DNA from: an uncultured Winogradskyella sp.
GTDB taxonomy: Bacteria; Bacteroidota; Bacteroidia; Flavobacteriales; Flavobacteriaceae
Assembly (NCBI RefSeq): GCF_947495255.1
Contig: NZ_CANLYI010000007.1
Location: forward strand, 248,001 to 312,000
Direction: 5' to 3'
DNA: 64,000 nt
The first letter of the stretch is position 1. Every line of letters starts with the position of its first letter. This document shows, one piece after another, positions 63,428 through 64,000 of this stretch. The notes beneath the pieces were generated by a model that searched no databases, was not told the DNA's origin, and saw only the letters and a program-made list of their open reading frames with translations. The translations under genes were made by a program, and so were the position numbers.

Positions 63428-64000
63428 TTAGTGGATATTTTTTCTATCTAGAATTGATAATATGATATATAATGCAATTATAAATGGTATTGCAGCAAAT
63501 TGAAGCACTACTAAAAGTACAACACTAAGAATCAAAAAAACATAACGCACAGCATTATCTTTAAAACTCCAATTCTTAAATTTTAATGCAAACAATTTTA
63601 TATTAGAGTTTAATAAATAGCAACTCAATAATGTAAGACCAATTAAAAACCATTTATTAATAATAATTGAATTCATTAAATCACTATTTTGATATTCTAA
63701 AATCAATGGTAATGACATTATTACTAATGTGTTGGCTGGTACAGGTAAACCCTTAAAATAAGTTTGTTGATCTTCATCTAAGTTGAATTTTGCTAACCGA
63801 TAAGCAGAAGCTAGAGCAATTAACAATCCTATTAGCGGTAAAAATGGCATTTCTAAAACAGTTCCTTTTAAACTGGACGTCCAACTATCTGCATAGTTAA
63901 AATTTGAGGTTCCTATAGAATCAGAAATTAATTTAAACATAATAACACCTGGCACTACTCCACTTGTTACCAAATCTGCCAGAGAATCTAACTGAATACC
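63428..64000 (-). CDS. pssA: CDP-diacylglycerol-serine O-phosphatidyltransferase, 5' part outside the window
   Basis: The frame is open to base 64000 (191 residues seen) and goes on beyond the edge. The first visible residues are GIQLDSLAD, the last part (G-x3-D-x3-D) of the CDP-alcohol phosphotransferase motif, followed by LVTSGVVPGVIMFKLI, as in PssA. Several membrane helices follow. An internal TTG at 63973 is not the start. It makes phosphatidylserine in the inner membrane, the precursor of phosphatidylethanolamine. Confidence 0.88.
   Translation of the reverse strand, partial: GIQLDSLADLVTSGVVPGVIMFKLISDSIGTSNFNYADSWTSSLKGTVLEMPFLPLIGLLIALASAYRLAKFNLDEDQQTYFKGLPVPANTLVIMSLPLILEYQNSDLMNSIIINKWFLIGLTLLSCYLLNSNIKLFALKFKNWSFKDNAVRYVFLILSVVLLVVLQFAAIPFIIALYIILSILDRKNIH

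Noticed and set aside
1..64000. CRISPR array, transposase or integron
   Set aside because: No spaced direct repeats of CRISPR size, no terminal inverted repeats with DDE-type genes and no integrase were seen. The only clear tandem repeat is the 7-bp one.

Overview
The window is a stretch of chromosome from a low-GC (about one third G+C by eye) member of the Bacteroidota, almost certainly a marine-type Flavobacteriaceae. Evidence for this: a sigma/FecR/TonB-receptor signalling set, a type IX secretion (T9SS) C-terminal sorting domain, DUF4974-, DUF5683-, DUF6122- and WbqC-type genes, a B12-dependent two-subunit methylmalonyl-CoA mutase, TAnnTTTG-type -7 promoter boxes, and very AT-rich gene starts without clear Shine-Dalgarno sequences. 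I see no prophage, transposase, CRISPR array or rRNA operon. The only RNA gene is a tRNA-Pro(UGG).

Layout. 1-4.7 kb: a cell-surface signalling locus (ECF sigma, FecR anti-sigma, TonB-dependent receptor cut by the window edge) and a divergent lipoprotein with two Kazal-like modules. A matching bipartite promoter motif lies in front of fecR and in front of the lipoprotein gene. 4.7-6.5 kb: divergent dps and oxyR plus a small conserved gene. 6.7-12.9 kb: AIM24, DUF4442 and DUF4870 genes, then a PadR regulator, a PspC membrane protein and two DUF2807 surface proteins. 12.9-18.4 kb: thioredoxin reductase, a lipoprotein, a SIMPL protein, and a TPR histidine kinase with its NarL-type regulator. 18.6-22.2 kb: a run of small envelope/stress proteins (DUF1328, DUF2383, hemerythrin, AraC regulator, DUF6327, holin-like, YtxH). 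22.4-25.7 kb: aldehyde dehydrogenase, tRNA-Pro, and a soluble sugar dehydrogenase with a cytochrome c.

25.8-37.5 kb is one long rightward, mostly overlapping run: uridine kinase, DivIC/FtsB, methylmalonyl-CoA mutase small and large subunits with a lipoprotein gene between them, an alpha/beta hydrolase, ParA, ParB, DUF5683, DapB, signal peptidase I, WbqC and DUF6122. 37.5-44.0 kb runs leftward: EEP-family protein, two rhomboids, MutL, two small membrane proteins that share an N-terminal motif, a 7-bp tandem repeat, lumazine synthase and a TPR membrane protein. 44.2-50.7 kb runs rightward: RecF, a lipoprotein, DUF721, penicillin acylase and a GH30 glycosidase lipoprotein.

50.8-57.2 kb is the more accessory part: a T9SS-secreted beta-helix protein, a two-gene type II restriction-modification candidate (C5-cytosine methyltransferase overlapping a probable PD-(D/E)XK nuclease), an STAS-like protein, a TPR lipoprotein, and a cyclophilin-FKBP fusion. 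57.3-64 kb is housekeeping: RecQ, arabinose-5-phosphate isomerase, TatC, LptB, TerC, and PssA cut by the right edge.

The observations I rate highest are the ECF-sigma promoter pair with its overlapping housekeeping promoter, the restriction-modification candidate with an unnamed nuclease, the loss of the MutL endonuclease motif, and the paired DUF2807 proteins built of a short repeated motif. No wholly new multi-gene system is obvious.
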